Assembly: GCA_020637215.1 (NCBI GenBank)
Contig: JACJWI010000001.1
Span: 248,001 to 312,000 of the forward strand
Direction: 5' to 3'
Length of the DNA stretch: 64,000 bases
From: Microthrixaceae bacterium
GTDB taxonomy: Bacteria; Actinomycetota; Acidimicrobiia; Acidimicrobiales; Microtrichaceae
Positions within the stretch are counted from its first letter, which is position 1. Each line of letters opens with the position of its first letter. Below the pieces are notes generated by a model. It did no database searches. It saw only the letters and a program-made list of their open reading frames with translations, and was not told the DNA's origin. The position numbers were made by a program, and so were the translations under genes. This document shows positions 16,907-26,482 of the stretch, piece after piece.

Positions 16907-17799
16907 CTACCGCCAGGCGCGAGACGTGGGGTCCCAAGTGAGGGACTCGGCGGTGCCGTCGAGGATCGGCTCGGCGAACTCCACCAGGGAGACGATGAGG
17001 TCGTCGATGCGCTCAGGCGCCTGGTCCTCGAGCTTCTGCTTGGTTCGCCAGGCCGCCCATCGGGCCTGCGCGACCTCTCCGTATCCGTCCAGCACGGTGC
17101 CGAGCGGAGCGAGCGTCGCGAGCCGGTAGTCAGCGACGAGTCGTGTCGAGGCGACGAGCTGAGCCCCGGCGAGGCGACGGGAGCGGATGATGCGGTGCAG
17201 GTCGACGAAGTCACGCCATCGGGTGTTGGCCGTACCTCGTTGGACCGCGGTGACCAGCTTCTCGGCGATGACCATCTCGACGGAGTAGCCGAGGACGTCG
17301 ATGGAGCCGCCGAGGATCCGTGGCACGGCTGTCGTCTCCGGCGCCGGTTCGATCGGATCGCCCACGTTGACGTCGACGTGGAAGCTCACCCGTGCGCCCG
17401 CGAGGGTGGCCGGGAGCGAGACCCTCACGCCCGTGTAGCTCGCACTCTCCTCTCGGATCACCTCGGCGCTCGCCTGGTCCGCCGCGATGACGAGGCCGTC
17501 GTCGACGCCGATGGCAGCGATCTCGACGACTGCCTCGATGATGGTCTCGATGGCGTTGTCGAGGTAGAGGCCGGCAAGGTCTACATCCCGAGTGGGCCGC
17601 CGCTCGTCGAAGGCGGCAAGGAGAACGCCGCCTTTGAGGACGAAGCGGTCACGGTGGGGTGACCTGCTGAGGCGGTCGAGGACCCCTCGAGCGCATACAA
17701 GGTGAGGTACTCGTCGACGGGACCCCGGTCTGCGTTGGCTCGCGCCCGAAGGTCGAGGAACGCCCTGCCGTCGACGGTCGCTCTCGTCGGCCGCGTCAC
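16907..17799 (-). pseudogene. AbiEii/AbiGii-type nucleotidyltransferase toxin, copy 2, frameshifted near the N-terminus
   Basis: The start MTRPTRATVDGRAFLDLRAR to LYALEG is in one frame. From LDRLSRSPHRDRFVLKGGVL to the stop at 16907 it is in another. Against copy 1 one A is missing at about 17682. The catalytic region is otherwise intact: VLKGGVLLAAF then TRDVDL with both Asp residues. If the deletion is an assembly error, this toxin would be active; if real, translation stops early. It overlaps the intact antitoxin by four bases. Confidence 0.85.
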
Positions 17800-18383
17800 A
17801 GGAGGATCTGCAGCGCCGAGCGGATGGGTTCTGACGCCTTCGGACCCATCTCGGCGGCAAGGGCGAGCAGCTGGGATGGCTGGCTGCCGGGTCGACGCAA
17901 CCAGCGCTTGAGCGCTTCGATCGCTTGCTCGCTGCCCTCCAGGTGACGGAGGCGGAACGCGTCGCAGATCGAGCGCTCGGCGGAGTAGAGGCCGATCCGG
18001 TAGCCGGCGCCGACATCGAGGTCTTCCCGACCCAGGTCGAAGGTCTTCGGGTCAAACCTGTGCCAGGTGATCGGCGCAGACGTGGTCGGTGCTCGCGTGC
18101 CTCTCGGGAGGGCCAGGTCGATCGTGGCTGGGATCTCGTCGGTCAGCTCGTGACGAGCGAGCGCGCTGGTGAGGCAGATGGTGGCCCGGTCGTCGCGGAA
18201 AGCGGCCTCGATGAGATCCGGATCGGCATCCAGCGTGGTCGTGCTGAAGAGGCCTCGACCGATCCTCTCGATCGCCCCTTGCTCGTTCAGGTTCCGAAGC
18301 TGCCGATCCGACAGCCCATGCCGGCGGGCGTCGGTGTAGCTGAACAGCTCCGGGAGCTCCGATGGAAGGGCGGTGGTACCCAT
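17796..18383 (-). CDS. AbiEi-family antitoxin, copy 2
   Basis: 195 residues from the ATG at 18383, equivalent to copy 1. A longer frame to 18419 would use a TTG and adds 12 non-conserved residues. The N-terminal winged helix and C-terminal antitoxin domain are intact. GGAAAC (18387-18392) and GTTTCC (18422-18427) flank the short upstream region as an inverted repeat and may be its autoregulatory site. The pRiA4b gene ends 73 bases upstream. Confidence 0.9.
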   Translation of the reverse strand: MGTTALPSELPELFSYTDARRHGLSDRQLRNLNEQGAIERIGRGLFSTTTLDADPDLIEAAFRDDRATICLTSALARHELTDEIPATIDLALPRGTRAPTTSAPITWHRFDPKTFDLGREDLDVGAGYRIGLYSAERSICDAFRLRHLEGSEQAIEALKRWLRRPGSQPSQLLALAAEMGPKASEPIRSALQILL

Positions 18384-18456
18384 GGAGGAAACCGTATCCA
18401 GATATCCATCATCTGACAACAGTTTCCGCCGCCGGGGCCGCCGGTCGCGCTATGCG

Positions 18457-19014
18457 TCAGCGAGCTGCCTGGAGGAGCGCGTTGACGAGAGCCAGGTCGA
18501 AGGCTGTCGCATCGACCGGGCGACCGACCCACCCACTCAGGTGCTCGTACTCCTCGTGCGTGGGGTCGGCGAGCACCGCGAGGAGGTGCTCGTAGCCCCA
18601 GGAACCGCCCACGTCCTCGGGCGGGCAGGCGTTGGCCCCATCGAGGCAGACGGCGAACTTCAGGCCCTTCGGCATCCGCCAGACGCGATTGACGGTGACG
18701 TCGTGGTCCCACGAGTCGCCGAAGTCGTACTCGTAGGTGAAGCGCTCGTTCGACCCGATGGCGCTGACGACGGTGAAGTCCTTCTCCTGGAGTTCCCCGT
18801 CCGGGTACTCGTCGAACTGCATCCCGTAGCGCTCGCCACCGATCTCGAAGGCGTGGAGGTGGCAGTCCTCCCACCCCATCGCCGCCTGGAACACGCGGTG
18901 CAGCCTGTCGAGGCGAACGCTTCCCGGCACGAGGAGCCGGCGCCAGACCCGAGGTTGGACCTCGCGCAGCTCGATGGTGCAGTCGACGACGGGTTGCCCA
19001 GGCGGGGTCGGCAT
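18457..19014 (-). CDS. plasmid pRiA4b ORF-3 family protein
   Basis: 185 residues. It has the family features: VDCTIELREVQPRVWRRLLV near the N-terminus, LHRVFQAAMGWEDCHLHAFE, and FTYEYDFGDSWDHDVTVNRV in the middle. The biochemical function of this family is unknown; its genes are frequent on plasmids and integrative elements. It is upstream of the AbiE pair in the same direction and may be part of the cassette, since the fragment beside copy 1 keeps the same order. Confidence 0.85.
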   Translation of the reverse strand: MPTPPGQPVVDCTIELREVQPRVWRRLLVPGSVRLDRLHRVFQAAMGWEDCHLHAFEIGGERYGMQFDEYPDGELQEKDFTVVSAIGSNERFTYEYDFGDSWDHDVTVNRVWRMPKGLKFAVCLDGANACPPEDVGGSWGYEHLLAVLADPTHEEYEHLSGWVGRPVDATAFDLALVNALLQAAR

Positions 19015-19074
19015 GGCACCGACGCTAGAGGCATTCCTACGCGCTTCGAGCGGCCAGGGCAGGCCCCGGGTCCA

Positions 19075-19362
19075 CTACGTCGACGGCCGCGAAGAGGCCG
19101 AACTCCCAGCACCCGATAGACGCGATGCCAGGAGTCGACAGCTCCGGACGGATTCAATCCGCTCGCTCTCCTCAGGCGTGGGCGGCCGGTCCCAGAACCG
19201 GTCGTCGCCGACCGAGTCTCCAGGTATCCACACCATCCCGTCGTGCCGAGGAAGCCCGTCGCCGAGCTGCCAGTACTCCAGGGCGTCGAGCGCTTCCATG
19301 AGTACCGACAGCTCCGCCTCCGTGACCTCGATCGCAGCCACGCCGCTGCTCAGGCCGCGCAC
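19075..19362 (-). CDS. small hypothetical protein
   Basis: 95 residues from a GTG at 19362; a GTG at 19341 is an alternative. The core VTEAELSVLMEALDALEYWQ, LGDGLPRHDGMVWIPGDSVG is well formed and charged, without a known domain. It overlaps the small zinc-ribbon gene upstream by 13 bases, suggesting coupling. The last 15 residues are Ser/Arg-rich and may be less conserved. Confidence 0.5.
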   Translation of the reverse strand: MRGLSSGVAAIEVTEAELSVLMEALDALEYWQLGDGLPRHDGMVWIPGDSVGDDRFWDRPPTPEESERIESVRSCRLLASRLSGAGSSASSRPST

Positions 19363-19493
19363 TGCTGGCAGGGACGATTGCCCACGCCCTTACCCTCCAC
19401 ACGGTTCTTCGCAGGGATCTGCTGACCGGTCGGACAGCTATCGCTCTCGTGATAGACGTCCGGATCCGATGGATTGCTCGAGTGGTACGCCAT
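19350..19493 (-). CDS. small cysteine-motif protein (zinc-ribbon-like)
   Basis: 47 residues from the ATG at 19493: MAYHSSNPSDPDVYHESDSC, then PTGQQIPAKNRVEGKGVGNR and PCQQCAA. The single Cys near 20 and the C-x-x-C at the end, together with an upstream His, suggest a small metal-binding knuckle. The G-x-x-I-P-A-x-N-R motif recurs in short actinobacterial proteins of unknown role, from memory. Confidence 0.55.
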   Translation of the reverse strand: MAYHSSNPSDPDVYHESDSCPTGQQIPAKNRVEGKGVGNRPCQQCAA

Positions 19494-19549
19494 GATGGCC
19501 ACACCTCCGGGTCGGAGCCCAGCACGGTACTGAGCCACGCCCACCCTAC

Positions 19550-19565
19550 TCGAACGTATGTTTGC
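19550..19565. promoter_or_regulatory. LexA-like box upstream of the restriction endonuclease gene
   Basis: TCGAACGTATGTTTGC differs from the consensus TCGAAC-N4-GTTCGA at two positions in the right half. It lies 86 bases before the GTG start at 19651. It is weaker than the boxes at 3347 and 46388 but matches the box before the partner methyltransferase gene. Confidence 0.5.
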
Positions 19566-19650
19566 TCTGTGGTGATGGGGCGGGGGGGGTCACCCGAGGA
19601 CCGGGGATGCCTTGGGATACTGGACGATCGTCGTCGACCCAGAGGCCGCT

Positions 19651-20427
19651 GTGACCAACCCACTTCCCGACTACACGGAGCTCGTGGACACCGCTGTCGG
19701 CGCGTACTGGGATGTCCGGCGAAGCCAGGCGGAGCGTTCTCAAGCTCAGGAAGGCGTCTTGAACCCAGGTCTCCGTGCCGAGGTCACGGGCGGCCGGCAC
19801 TTCGATGAGCTGCACGCACTGCTGGTCCGCGTATTCATCGACGCAGGCATTCCGGCCCACCTGATCGACGTGAAGAAGCGGCCTGTCGCGGGCTACTTCC
19901 GGCGCAGCAAGAGCTGGGATGTTGTGGTGATGGTCGCCGACCGCGTCGCCGGGATCATCGAGCTGAAGTCGATGGGCCCGAACGACCCTGGCAAGAACTT
20001 CAACAACCGAACTGACGAGGCCCTCGGCCAGGCGGTCGACATCTGGACCGCTGTCGAGCGCGGAATCATCGACACTCCGCTCCGACCGTGGCTCGGCTAC
20101 TTCATGCTGCTGGAAGACAATCCTGCGTTCACGACCGCCGTGAAACCACAAGGCGCTGTGTGGCCCCCGGATCCCGCGTTCGATCAATCGAGCTACGCGG
20201 ATCGATACGGGATCTTCTTCGAGCGGATGGTGCGCGAACGTCTCCTGGATGCAGCATGTGTCGCGCTGGGAGACAAGAGCACCGGCTCGGTTCGGTTCCC
20301 CTCCGACGCGCTGTCCTTCCAGGCCTTCGCCGCCGCGATCCATGGTCGGTGCCTTCAGTTCATGGCCACCAATCCGGACATCGACTGGAACACACCGCCG
20401 CCGGGCTCAGCCCAGGATCGCCGGTAG
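19651..20427 (+). CDS. PaeR7I/XhoI-type type II restriction endonuclease
   Basis: 258 residues from the GTG at 19651 (AGAGG five bases upstream). The frame is open from a TTG at 19612, but the family begins like VTNPLPDYTELVDTAVGAYW. The nuclease core is YFRRSKSWDVVVMVADRVAG, IIELKS: D90, E104, K106 form PD-(D/E)xK. Family members cut at CTCGAG (established for PaeR7I and XhoI); the same target here is inference. The gene converges on the methyltransferase gene and overlaps it by 21 bases. Confidence 0.9.
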   Translation: MTNPLPDYTELVDTAVGAYWDVRRSQAERSQAQEGVLNPGLRAEVTGGRHFDELHALLVRVFIDAGIPAHLIDVKKRPVAGYFRRSKSWDVVVMVADRVAGIIELKSMGPNDPGKNFNNRTDEALGQAVDIWTAVERGIIDTPLRPWLGYFMLLEDNPAFTTAVKPQGAVWPPDPAFDQSSYADRYGIFFERMVRERLLDAACVALGDKSTGSVRFPSDALSFQAFAAAIHGRCLQFMATNPDIDWNTPPPGSAQDRR

Positions 20428-22089
20428 TCCGTACACGTCGGCAGCAACGCCGGTGGCTCGAACCCGGTCCCGATCGCGGAACGCTCGAGCAAGCGACCGA
20501 GCATCGCCTCGGCTGATCGTCCGTGGGTCGGGCACCCGAATGCGGCGCAGGTACTGAGCCTGGAAGCGGTAGGTCCCGCCGCGCATCTTCACGCAGTAGG
20601 CGCCGACGAAGAGGTTGGCGACGTCGGAGAGCAGCAGGCCACCGAGTACCTCGAGGTCCCAGGTGTCGGAGACCACGTAGTAGAGGTTGTGGTGCGGGTA
20701 GTGGCCTCCCTCGTCAAGGACGGGGTGAGCAGCCGCCTTGATGTCAGGGATCAGGAGCTTCGGCCTGGCCGTCAGGTCCTGGTGGACTCGGTCGATCGTG
20801 CGGTACCAGGTGGCCGGCCGCTGCCGCGCGATGTGCCGCCCGCGAAGACGGCGCTGGTTGTCGTCGAGGTACGCGCGGAGCTTCGGGTAGCGGTCAAGGT
20901 CTACGAGCCCCGAGCCGTTCCATGGGTTCACGAGGTACCGGCCCGACCAGCGGGCAGAGCCCTCGGTGAGGTCGTGAGCTTGGAGCAGCGGCAGGAGGCG
21001 ATCAGTCTCGACCAGGTCACCGTCGTCGGTGATGAAGATCTCGTCGCATCCCGTGGCGACGCCGATGCCGACACGGGTTCCGGTGTCCGGATCTTGGAGG
21101 GGTGCGAAGCGTGATTCGAGATCAGCGAGCAGCGCGAGCTGGCTCGGTGACCCGGCCGGCCAGAGATCACCTCCGGTGAACCAGCGGTCGACCCGAGTTG
21201 CCTCGTAGGCGGGCTCGGCGACGATCCTGCGGCGGCCTCGCTTTGCCCAGGCCGTGAACCGAGGTACGTCGTCCTCGTCGAATTCTGCGTTGGCTTCGAC
21301 GACCACGGCCTTGCCCTGGGCTCCGTTGCGCAGCACGACGATCGCTGGGTAGGCGGAGACGTCGTCCTCGAAGGCGTCGACGTCGTGCATGGCGATGACA
21401 GCGTCGACGGCGTAGTTGGCGCTCACGAGCTCGCGAAGGTCGGAGCCGTACTGGTTGCGCATCCACCGGTCGGCACAGATGAAGGAGAGCGAGCCATCGG
21501 GCTTGAGGAGGTCGAGCCCCCGCTCGATGAAGCCGACGTAGATGTCGGCGCGTCCCCGCATCGTGGGGCAGATCCGCCGGTACGCATCCATCGTGCGCCG
21601 GGAGACGTTCTCCAGCCGGATGTATGGAGGGTTGCCGACGACGTAATCGGCGAAGGCCGACTCGTGGCCGTGGAGGAGGAAGTCGTCGGTAGTGACCCAC
21701 TCCCCTGCCATCGCCTCTGCGTCGTCGGCATCGAGGCCGTGGTCGACCAGCAGTTGAGCCGCGGCCTTCCGGGCCCGTTGAGCGTTCGCCTCCAGTAAGT
21801 CGAACGCCCGGATGGCCGGACCGAGCGATCGGAGATCGTGGCCGTGGGTCACCGCCGATTCGATCAGTCGCTCGGCGACCGGGACTAGGAACGCGCCGGT
21901 GCCGCAGGAGGGCTCTACGAGGACCTGCCGTCCGAGATCGCGATCGGGGGTGTAGCCGACGAGGTCGAGGATCAGCTCGACGACCCAGCGCCGGGTGAAG
22001 ACCTCGCCGTAGTCGGCGCCGGGATCGGGTGTGAGTTCAGCGAGGGCCATCGGGTCCTCGAGCAGGGAGAGCTGCCGGGCGAGTGGCAC
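20407..22089 (-). CDS. type II N6-adenine DNA methyltransferase, partner of the PaeR7I-type enzyme
   Basis: 560 residues. SAM motif I is VLVEPSCGTGAF (57-68) and the catalytic motif IV is NPPY (153-156), the gamma-type order of N6-adenine enzymes. The C-terminal half (GVATGCDEIFITDDGDLVET, then YPHHNLYYVVSD) is a TaqI-like target-recognition domain. It should protect the host site from the convergent endonuclease. A LexA-type box lies 15-30 bases before the ATG at 22089. Confidence 0.9.
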   Translation of the reverse strand: MPLARQLSLLEDPMALAELTPDPGADYGEVFTRRWVVELILDLVGYTPDRDLGRQVLVEPSCGTGAFLVPVAERLIESAVTHGHDLRSLGPAIRAFDLLEANAQRARKAAAQLLVDHGLDADDAEAMAGEWVTTDDFLLHGHESAFADYVVGNPPYIRLENVSRRTMDAYRRICPTMRGRADIYVGFIERGLDLLKPDGSLSFICADRWMRNQYGSDLRELVSANYAVDAVIAMHDVDAFEDDVSAYPAIVVLRNGAQGKAVVVEANAEFDEDDVPRFTAWAKRGRRRIVAEPAYEATRVDRWFTGGDLWPAGSPSQLALLADLESRFAPLQDPDTGTRVGIGVATGCDEIFITDDGDLVETDRLLPLLQAHDLTEGSARWSGRYLVNPWNGSGLVDLDRYPKLRAYLDDNQRRLRGRHIARQRPATWYRTIDRVHQDLTARPKLLIPDIKAAAHPVLDEGGHYPHHNLYYVVSDTWDLEVLGGLLLSDVANLFVGAYCVKMRGGTYRFQAQYLRRIRVPDPRTISRGDARSLARAFRDRDRVRATGVAADVYGLPAILG

Positions 22090-22103
22090 GGGATCCGCCT
22101 CTC

Positions 22104-22119
22104 ACGAACATGCGTTCGA
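22104..22119. promoter_or_regulatory. LexA-type box before the DNA methyltransferase gene
   Basis: ACGAACATGCGTTCGA matches TCGAAC-N4-GTTCGA at all but the first base; the core GAAC-N4-GTTC is perfect. It lies 15 bases upstream of the methyltransferase ATG, where LexA would block transcription. Confidence 0.7.
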
Positions 22120-22348
22120 TCATAGGGCATCCTGTCGCCGGATCGGACCACTCACAGGGTGCAACCGTAGGGCGGTCGCCGAAGCGGCTGGCGGACCGGG
22201 CGGGTCGGGATGCAGAGCGTTGGCGGAGCGGCTCGTCGACCTGGTTGCTGCTCGAGAACCCGGCTACGAACACGCAGCCATCGCCCGCGACGACGGGCGG
22301 AGATCGACGCCAAGGACTCTACCGAGGGGGTATGACGGTGATCGCCCA

Positions 22349-25300
22349 CTACAGCGAGAGGCCGGGCCCTGGGCGGTCGATGCTTCGTCGGTCTACCCCC
22401 ATGGTTCGGTCGAGGTCTGCGATCGCCTTCGTTGCTGCGTAGTAGGTCACGCTGCGTTCGGGCCGGTCATCTATGGGCGGAGGGCCGACGAGCGCATCGT
22501 CGGCAACCGGCCAGAGGGTGCGGTGTTGGCTGATGCGGCCTGCAGCCGTGACCCAGCGCTCTCGGGCTGTCGGCTCTTCGGGTGCGGGGCCGAGGTGGGC
22601 GACGAGGAGCGGCGTCGGCTGATCGGCGGCGGCAATGCCTCGGGCGCGGGCATCGTCGTCGAGCACCTGCTCGACCCGCTCGGGTTCACCGCGCCGCATC
22701 GCTCGGCCGAGGCGCACCGTCTGCTCTCGTGCCCTTCGTGCGGCTTCGATGTCTCCCGGGAGTTCGTCCAGCTCGCGCTCCAGGTCGTCGATCCACCGGG
22801 GGAGCGACCCGACCTCCCGCTTCGCAGTCGTGATCTCGGCTCGGTGGTGACGTCGGTGGAGCGGCCGGTCGCGCTCGGCGAGCGTTCGTGTCGCTTCGGC
22901 GAGACGGGCTCTGGCGTGGCGGATCTGATAGTGCAGTTCCTTCCTCCGTTCGGCGAGGTCGGCGAGCACCTGGTCGTGGTCGCGGAGTCGCCAGCTCAGC
23001 CGCGTGGCGGCAGCCCGGTGGGCGGCTGCTCGAGCAACGAGAGCGCGCAGCTCACGCTCGTGGAGCGGAGCTCGCGCCGCCAGCACGGCTGGAGTGGGTC
23101 GGTGCCCCGACGCTCCGCCGCTGTCGCCGGCCGGTCGGGCCGGTCGATCGAGGCGGATGGCGGTAGCGGGTTGGTCGATCCAGGTTCGGGCGACGGCTTC
23201 GGCAACGACCTCGGCGGCGGAGCGCTCATCGTTCAGCACGACGAAGGCCTCGTTGCTGGCACGCCCACGGGTGAGCGGGACGTAGATGCCACTGGTGCCG
23301 GTGGGTCCGTCGAGGAACAGGAAGCTGCGGTCCACGGTGCGGCCCTGGGTGGCGTGGCTGGTCTCGGCGTAGGCCAGCTCGACGTGAGCGGCGACGTAGT
23401 CAGCGGGCAGGGCGACCCGGCCGGTGCGACCCGCAACGGTGAGGCCGCCGTCGTCGTGGACGGTCTCGACCGTCCAGTGATCGCGGTTCCTCACCATCCG
23501 CGCCCGGTCGGTCAACAGCGTCCGGTCGTTGCGACGGGTGGCGACCAGATCACCGGCGAACGCTCGGCTGGTGCCGACCCTCACCGAGCGGCTGCGGAGG
23601 TCGATCTCCCCGGCGGTGATCCGTTCGTGCTGGGCCAGCTCGTTGAGAACATCGACGCCGGCCCGGGTGGGGGCCATCATCGCCGCGGTCTCGCCGGACT
23701 CGGTGGCGCGTCGCCACGCTGCGACGGTGGCCTTGGCCATCCGGCGGCCGGTGCCGCCGTGGAGGCGGTCGTGGTGGTCGTAGAGGGCGACGACGTCGGT
23801 GTCGCCGCGGCGGAGACGGAGGCTGGCGTCTCGTTCCCAGGACGCGTCGAAGCGGTGGACCCGGTCGAGCTCGACGGCGCCGATGGTGTCGACCAGGTGG
23901 CCGAACATGCCGGAGCGGCCGACGGCGGAGAACTGCATCGGGTCGCCGACGAGCGCGAGTCGCCAGTCGCGGCGGTCGGCCAGGTCGATCAGCTCGGCCA
24001 GGCGCGGCGTGGGCACCATCGCGGCCTCGTCGACGACGACGGTGGCGCCAGCGGGGAGGTCGTAGCGGTGCTGGGGTGGACGGTCGAGGCGGTGTTCGAC
24101 GAGGAGCTTGTCGAGGGTGTCGGCGTCGATGCCGGTGTCGACTGCGAGCACCTCGGCCGCTGCCGCGGATGGGGCGACCCCGAAGCACGGCCGGCCCCGA
24201 TCCTGGAGGTGAGCGACAGCGGGGCGCATCGCGGTGGTCTTGCCGGTACCGGCCGGACCGACGACCAGGACGAGGCGCCGCTCCCCGCCACCGCCCCGGC
24301 CGCGTGTTGCTGGACTGCGGACAGCTCGTCGTCGCTGTCGAGGTCGTGGACGTCGTTGCCGCCCTCGGCCGCCCACCGCTGGGTCAGCTCGAGGATGTGC
24401 TCCTCCTCGTCGAGGATCGAGCGAGTCGTGAGGATCCGGTCGAGCGCTCCCTCGGTGACCGGCCGTCCGTCGACGCGGACGGGAGCGTGGTCGGGCACGG
24501 GCTGCGAGATGTCGACGCTGAGCGCCTCGTCGACGTGCGACGCGAGGCGCTGGGCGCGCTCGACGGTTTCGGCAGCGGTCCCACCGAGTCGGGTCGGGAG
24601 TGCTGCGGCGATCTCGCGGGTGATCTCAGCGGGTCGCCACACGGACTGGGTGTCTCGCAGCGAGGACAGGGCGGCGATGACCGTGTCGCGGTCGGTGACG
24701 GCATCGCCTTCGATCGGCTGGGTCCGACCGGTGACGCGATCGAGGTAGCGCTCGGGCGAGTAGCCGAGGGCGTCGAGCTGGTCGTGCCAGTCCTGGTGGA
24801 GCTCGGCCGCGTCTGCGGTGGCCTTGGTGGGTCGGCTGTCGGTCGCGGCCTCTCGCTCGATGCGCCAACGCTCCCGTGGGGTGGGGCGACGGCCGAGGTC
24901 GTCGACGAACCGCTCGGTCTTCTCGTCGATGCGGCGGGCCATCTGCTTCGTGCGCCGGGAGAAGGCGTCGAGGACCTCTTCGGGTGCGTCAGCCATCTCG
25001 GCCTGGCCGTTCTCGACGTCGTTCCAGCGCACGCCGAGGCGGCTGGTCAGCTCCGCTCGGAGCCCGGCGGCGTAGAGGGCCGAGACGGTGCGCTGGTCGT
25101 GCTTGAGGGTGCGGGCGTCGAGCGCCAGCCACCGACCGTCGGGGGCCATCACCCGGTTGACGATGACGAGGTGGGTGTGGACCTGGGGGTCATGCGCCCG
25201 GCTGGTGTGCTGACGGAAGGCAGCGGCGACCAGGCCGTCGGCGTCGACGGTCCAGATCTCCCCGTCGACTCGGTACCGGCAGTGGGCGTGGTCCTCGATC

Positions 25301-25659
25301 CAACCGAACGCGGCGGCGACGGCTGCGTCGTGCGCGTCGAGGACCTCGTTGCGGACGCGTTCGTCGCCGATGGCGTACAGGACGGACACCGACTTCGGCG
25401 CCGAGCAGGTGACGTCGAAGCCTCGGACCGTGCGCTCGTGGTGACTGGTGCCGAGCAGCGCGCCGTCGATCGGGTCCCGCCCGTCCATGAGCGCGAGGAA
25501 GTGGTCGTCGTCGGCCTCGCCCGCGAGCCCCAGCGCCTCGGCCCCACGGCCGAGCCACTGGCCGGGTGGCTCGTCGCCGTCGAGGTAGTACCCGCCGGGA
25601 CCGTCGACGTAGTAGGCGCCGGCGTCGGGGCCCTTGAGCGTGGTCACCCGGGCGGTCAC
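22349..25659 (-). pseudogene. traA: TraA-like MobF relaxase/helicase with one frameshift
   Basis: Starts at a GTG at 25659 with GGAGG five bases upstream. The relaxase domain has candidate catalytic tyrosines in GAYYVDG and GYYLDG (residues 16-17, 24-25) and the metal-binding HTSRAHDPQVHTH (H151-H163). At 24283-24286 the frame breaks in a run of four Cs (Gs on the coding strand). One extra G restores LSAVQQHAAGAVAG to ERRLVLVVGPAGTGKTTAM, the Walker A of the helicase domain. The second part continues through VVVDEAAM and ETSHATQGRTVDRSF to the stop at 22349, about 1100 residues in all. MobF relaxases nick oriT and lead conjugative transfer. Either a recent inactivation or an assembly error. 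Confidence 0.85.
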
Positions 25660-25745
25660 GGCCGCCTCCAGCACGAGCTCGTGCACTCGTCTGTCGATCG
25701 TTGCGACGCTGGCGATGCGGTGGTGGGGTTCACGGCGTCGCTCCT

Positions 25746-26201
25746 TCAGCGGGAGCGGTCGGCGTGGGTGACGGAGATGCCGGTGCCGTCGAGGTGGAGC
25801 ACGTAGGACGGCGCGTCCATCGGCCCGGTCGACGGGAGGGCGTCGAGGACGCCGGCCCGGCGGAGCTGGCGCAGGCGACGGTGGGCGCTGTCCTTGGACA
25901 GGAACCCGAGCTGCCCGGCCACGCCACGGGTGCTCGCCCGTGCCACGAGTCGGCCGTCGATCACCTCGGCGCGGACTGCCAGCACGTGGAGCACGGCCAA
26001 TGCGTCCGGCCCGTGCTCGCTCAAGAACGCATGAGCCTCGGGGTAGCGGTGCTCGACGACCACCTCGCCCGGCGCCGGCGCGGAGGTCGTCTCGGGGGCT
26101 GGCGGCCGAGCCACGTTCGTTCGTCGCGCCCGCGGGCGGGCCGGACGCGGGGCCGGCACCTCGGGATCGAGGTCCAGGAGGTGTAGCTGCTCGGGTGCCA
26201 T
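25746..26201 (-). CDS. winged-helix DNA-binding protein upstream of the relaxase
   Basis: 151 residues. A basic Pro/Arg-rich N-terminus is followed by a helix-turn-helix near 100-130: ARASTRGVAGQLGFLSKDSA, HRRLRQLRRAGVL, then a beta wing APSYVLHLDGTGISV. It resembles small winged-helix regulators or accessory proteins often upstream of traA-like genes in actinobacterial elements. It may bind oriT or control relaxase expression. It ends 86 bases before the relaxase start on the same strand. Confidence 0.65.
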   Translation of the reverse strand: MAPEQLHLLDLDPEVPAPRPARPRARRTNVARPPAPETTSAPAPGEVVVEHRYPEAHAFLSEHGPDALAVLHVLAVRAEVIDGRLVARASTRGVAGQLGFLSKDSAHRRLRQLRRAGVLDALPSTGPMDAPSYVLHLDGTGISVTHADRSR

Positions 26202-26235
26202 GACGACCTCCGGACGGGCGCGGAGATCCCGTCAC

Positions 26236-26482
26236 CTACGTAGGCCCCTGAGCACGCCGGATCTCGCGCAGAAATCTGGGATTCCTGCCGAACTCCTGTC
26301 CCCGATGTGCGACACGGGCTCGTGTCGGCGGTGGGACTGGTCAGATCGACCGCACGGCGCGACGATGGCGACCGCACCCGCCAGGCCGCTCGGCCGGTGG
26401 GCCCCTCGTGACGGGGGTTCGTCCGTCGCCTTCCCAGCGCTTCGACCGACGGGGTCGGGGCTGTCCCCTTCGGGAGGCGACG
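26236..26482. other. divergent intergenic region between transfer genes and integrase
   Basis: No gene seen. It separates the leftward relaxase operon from the rightward integrase gene and should hold both promoters. The palindrome CCTACGTAGG (26235-26244) lies at its left end. By position it could also hold oriT, but no nick-site motif could be recognised. GGGAGG stands five bases before the integrase ATG. Confidence 0.4.

Larger units (their letters stand above)
16903..18567. repeat. segmental duplication, copy 2 (AbiE cassette)
   Basis: Counterpart of 12170-13839 in the same orientation, with scattered substitutions and different single-base deletions. The complete pRiA4b-AbiEi-AbiEii order is kept here. 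Confidence 0.9.

Noticed and set aside
16774..16941. 55-codon plus-strand frame after the nucleotidyltransferase
   Set aside because: It overlaps the end of the AbiEii toxin gene on the other strand and shows no motif. It could be a small coupled gene, but support is too weak.
22031..24748. 905-residue plus-strand open frame opposite the relaxase gene
   Set aside because: It is antisense to the recognisable relaxase/helicase frame, has no known motif, and reflects GC-rich third positions.
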